NCBI GenBank assembly: GCA_963921825.1
Contig: OY997590.1
Span: 44,781,039 to 44,845,038, forward strand
Reading direction: 5' to 3'
DNA: 64,000 nt
Origin: Erodium maritimum
Taxonomy: Eukaryota > Streptophyta > Magnoliopsida > Geraniales > Geraniaceae
Shown here: in pieces, positions 61,612-64,000 of the stretch
Layout of the letters: every line of letters begins with the position of its first letter
How positions within the stretch are numbered: the stretch's first letter is position 1
Position numbers and translations under genes: made by a program
The notes under the pieces: model-generated
The model's input: only the letters and a program-made list of their open reading frames with translations
Databases searched by the model: none
What the model was told of the DNA's origin: nothing

Positions 61612-62588
61612 CGGGCATCATCCCGTACCATTTTTAAAATGGTGTCCCTTCCACACCATTCGTCGAAGCCCGATTCACTATGAATGCGGTCGTCTCTAGA
61701 GCAAAACCCCTAAAAGAGATTGGGAGATCAGTCCAACTAATCATGGAACAGACCATTGTCTAACAATGTCCGATTTCTCCGTTTGGCTACACCTTTCAAC
61801 TACAGTGACCTAGGAGGAGTCCATTCCAAAAGGATCCCATTCTCTTTTAGATGATCTAATAACTCTGTGGTCAAGTATTTTCCACCTCGATCCAATCGAA
61901 GTGCCTTAATACCTTTGTCGAGCTGGTTTTCTACTATAGTCTTAAACTCTTTGAATTTATCAAAAGCTTCAGACTTATGTCTCACCGAAGAGACATAACC
62001 ATATTTACTGTAATCATCAGTAAATGTGATAAAGTAGTTAAAACCTCTCCTGGCAAGTGAACTTATTGGTCTACACACATTCGAGTGTATCAGCCCCAAT
62101 AATTCACCCGCCCTTTCATCGCGATCGATAAAGGGCACTTTAGTCATTTTTCCCATCAAACAAACCTTGCACCTATCGATCGAATGGAATTCGAATGAAC
62201 CTGAAAGCCCGCACTTCTGAAGTGCTGATAGGCGCTTCTTGTTTATGCGACCCAAATGACAGTACCATAACAGAGTTAGGTTTAAATCGTTGGATTTAGA
62301 CCTCTTGGTATTAACGGAATATATAGAACTTGAGGCATTGTTACCAATATCTAATATGTACAATCCTCCAACCATGTCAGTACTGGTATAAAACATATCA
62401 TTGCATAGAACATTGAAAACTCCATTTCCAATATTAACATTATATCCTTCCTTGTCAAACACGGATACAGATATAATATTCCTACTAAAAGTAGGTATGC
62501 AATATACATTATAAAATACTAAGACAAGGCCTCTTGGCAAAGCAAGACTCATGGATCCTACAGCAGTTGCCACAACTCTGAGGTCCAT
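61612..62588 (-). pseudogene. Element E pre-integrase and integrase remnant (right of F)
   Basis: 62588-61800 (262 codons) matches the same frame in F and B, with FTDDYSKYGYVSS and ALRLDRGGKYLT. The Lys-for-Glu site and surrounding stops lie near 61780-61800. The block joins 51545 once F is removed. Confidence 0.88.
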
Positions 62589-63217
62589 TTCGTGCTTTCC
62601 AAATCTCTCCTACTTTCAGCCACCGTATATTAGTGCATGTGTGAGATTCAGTCATGGTATCTAATACCCATGAATCTTTGGAAGTAGAGAGATGTAGCTC
62701 TATAGAGTTAATACCGAATGAAGGCACGATCCCACCGCCCTTCCTTAGATCATCCAGGTTTCCTGATGAAGGCGCAGTCCTGCTGCCCTTCTTCAGATCA
62801 TCCAGGCTATTTGATGAAGGCGCAGTCCCACTGCCCTTCTTCAGATCAGCCGTGAACTTCCTGTAATCCCGGTTCCAATGACCAGGCTGTTGGTAGTAGA
62901 AGCAGACATTCTCAGGTGTCTCATCTTTCCTGCCAAGTGCGCATGGGCCCAGCCCTTGCCACTTCCAATTCCCTTGTTGACCATCAGAATATCCTTGGAT
63001 CCCAGATCCCTGAGATATTTTTCTCAGCAGTTAATGACACTTCATGTAACTCTGATATGGTCTTAGAGAAAGCCTTGTCAAGGACATATTCCTTGCGCTC
63101 AGACTTGAGGACTATCCTCAAAATTCTGTACCAGTCCAAATAGTTTGTCCCATTTAGCTTGACCCTGTCAAGAATGGTTTTTAATGACAAACTATTAATG
63201 TTCGCTGAATTTGCCAT
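62509..63217 (-). pseudogene. Element E gag-protease remnant
   Basis: ATG at 63217-63215 opens MANSANINSLSLKTILDRV (77 codons, to 62984). The knuckle, repeats and SWVLDTMTESH follow in another frame. The layout is that of F. Confidence 0.86.
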
Positions 63218-64000
63218 TTGATCTACAACAGATAAAATTCAATCAGTAAACTGAATAAATTTTATGAAGATCAAGCTTAAACACCAACAATCGATTCTAA
63301 ACCTTTAGAATCTGAAACCAAGATCCTTGATTCACTCGATTAAGCTGAACTAATGCTCACCACTTAATCGAGCTATGTAGGTAGGACTCCATCCAATCAC
63401 ATCCAATGTGACTCTTGGCTAGGGTATGCACTTATGTACACGGCTTACCCTATCTGTTACCCTAGCTCAACCTCAGGCTGAGAATCGTAGTCGGGTCCAC
63501 CAATTTTCAACTATGGCCCATCACTATGTAGGTGCTCCGCTAATGCGCACGACACCCACATATGTCGTCCAAACCTACTACCCCGCTTTCCCATGGATGC
63601 TCCGCTAATGCGCACGACACCCATAGGACGGGGAGGTAGTAAGGTGTTGATAATTGGGAGGTATCAGACATGACCCGTTTTTACTTGTCCGGTTGTGTTT
63701 AAAACTTTGACACATCCTAGATGCGATGAGCACATCAACTACATTCCAAATGCAATGATGCCTCAAATTACATCCAATGTAATTCTTCCTTCGAACCCGT
63801 CAACTACATCCAATGTAATGACGATTCTAAGGGCTCACACACAAGGATTAAAAGTCCAATTTTATCTTTGCATGTGAGGTGATATACTCGGTAAATAAAG
63901 TTCAGCATGCAATTCTAAAACACATAGAATTAATCATGCATAAACTAAACCAAGCATAAAGCGATAAATGTGCACATAATAGCCCCCTAAACTAACTCCC
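63218..64000 (-). other. Element E leader (runs off window)
   Basis: Family leader with the direct repeats near 63530-63620 and palindromes such as ATTACATCCAATGTAAT near 63767-63783. The near arm of the long-range inverted repeat, GTGCACATAATAGCCCC, is at 63970-63986. The hairpins and the far arm should lie beyond 64000. Confidence 0.82.

Larger units (their letters stand above)
47934..64000 (-). mobile_element. Copia element E, interrupted by F (continues beyond window)
   Basis: An intact 3' LTR (47934-49622), a PPT, RNase H, RT and integrase C-terminus up to 51545, then element F, then the rest of integrase, gag and leader from 61612 to the window end. Splicing out F and one CAAAG restores the family sequence across the join. 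The 5' LTR lies outside the window. Confidence 0.92.

Overview
The window looks like repeat-dense nuclear DNA of a flowering plant, of the pericentromeric or other heterochromatic kind. The evidence is long LTR retrotransposons of both superfamilies (Ty1-copia and Ty3-gypsy), initiator-Met primer-binding sites, a hAT-type MITE, and a roughly 445-bp satellite. I see no host gene, tRNA, rRNA, CRISPR array or prokaryotic operon. Almost every open frame is a retrotransposon remnant or a chance frame in a repeat. The species cannot be named from the sequence.

Layout. Satellite array 1 fills 1-4621 and is interrupted by a 737-bp hAT-type MITE (1320-2056, 8-bp TSD). A solo copia LTR (4622-6313, TSD CATCT) and 79 bp of satellite follow. 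Copia element A spans 6393-33510 on the + strand. It was opened twice: by copia element B (8607-17068, - strand, TSD GGCAT) in its leader, and by gypsy element G (18793-28976, - strand, TSD CTTGC) between its protease and integrase regions. Satellite array 2 fills 33511-38813 and ends in dimeric higher-order repeats. From 38814 to the window end there is a nest of one copia family within itself: C in satellite, D in C's LTR, E in D's leader, F in E's pol, and a solo LTR (H) in F's 5' LTR. C, D and E run past position 64000.

The copia family (A-F plus two solo LTRs) has LTRs of about 1688 bp (TGTTAG...CCAACA), a PBS matching tRNA-iMet, a leader of about 1.5 kb, and a short broken gag-pol in the order gag-PR-IN-RT-RH. 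Every copy that covers a given site carries the same lesions: a shortened gag, a zinc knuckle with Tyr for its last Cys, a protease DTG changed to DTM or DTR, an integrase catalytic Glu changed to Lys, a +1 frameshift in RT, and an in-frame gap exactly where the RT YVDD motif belongs. Yet the two LTRs of B, and those of F, are almost identical, so these copies moved recently. The simplest reading is a non-autonomous family mobilised in trans by an unseen partner. Its leader holds conserved hairpins inside a long-range stem, a candidate signal for RNA recognition or packaging.

Gypsy element G is a chromovirus, probably of the Tekay/Del type. It is degenerate: gag has in-frame stops, RT has a 142-bp frame-breaking duplication, the integrase has an apparent internal deletion, and the two LTRs differ by a 1.25-kb indel. 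Nesting gives relative ages: satellite, then A, then B and G; and C, then D, E, F and H in that order.
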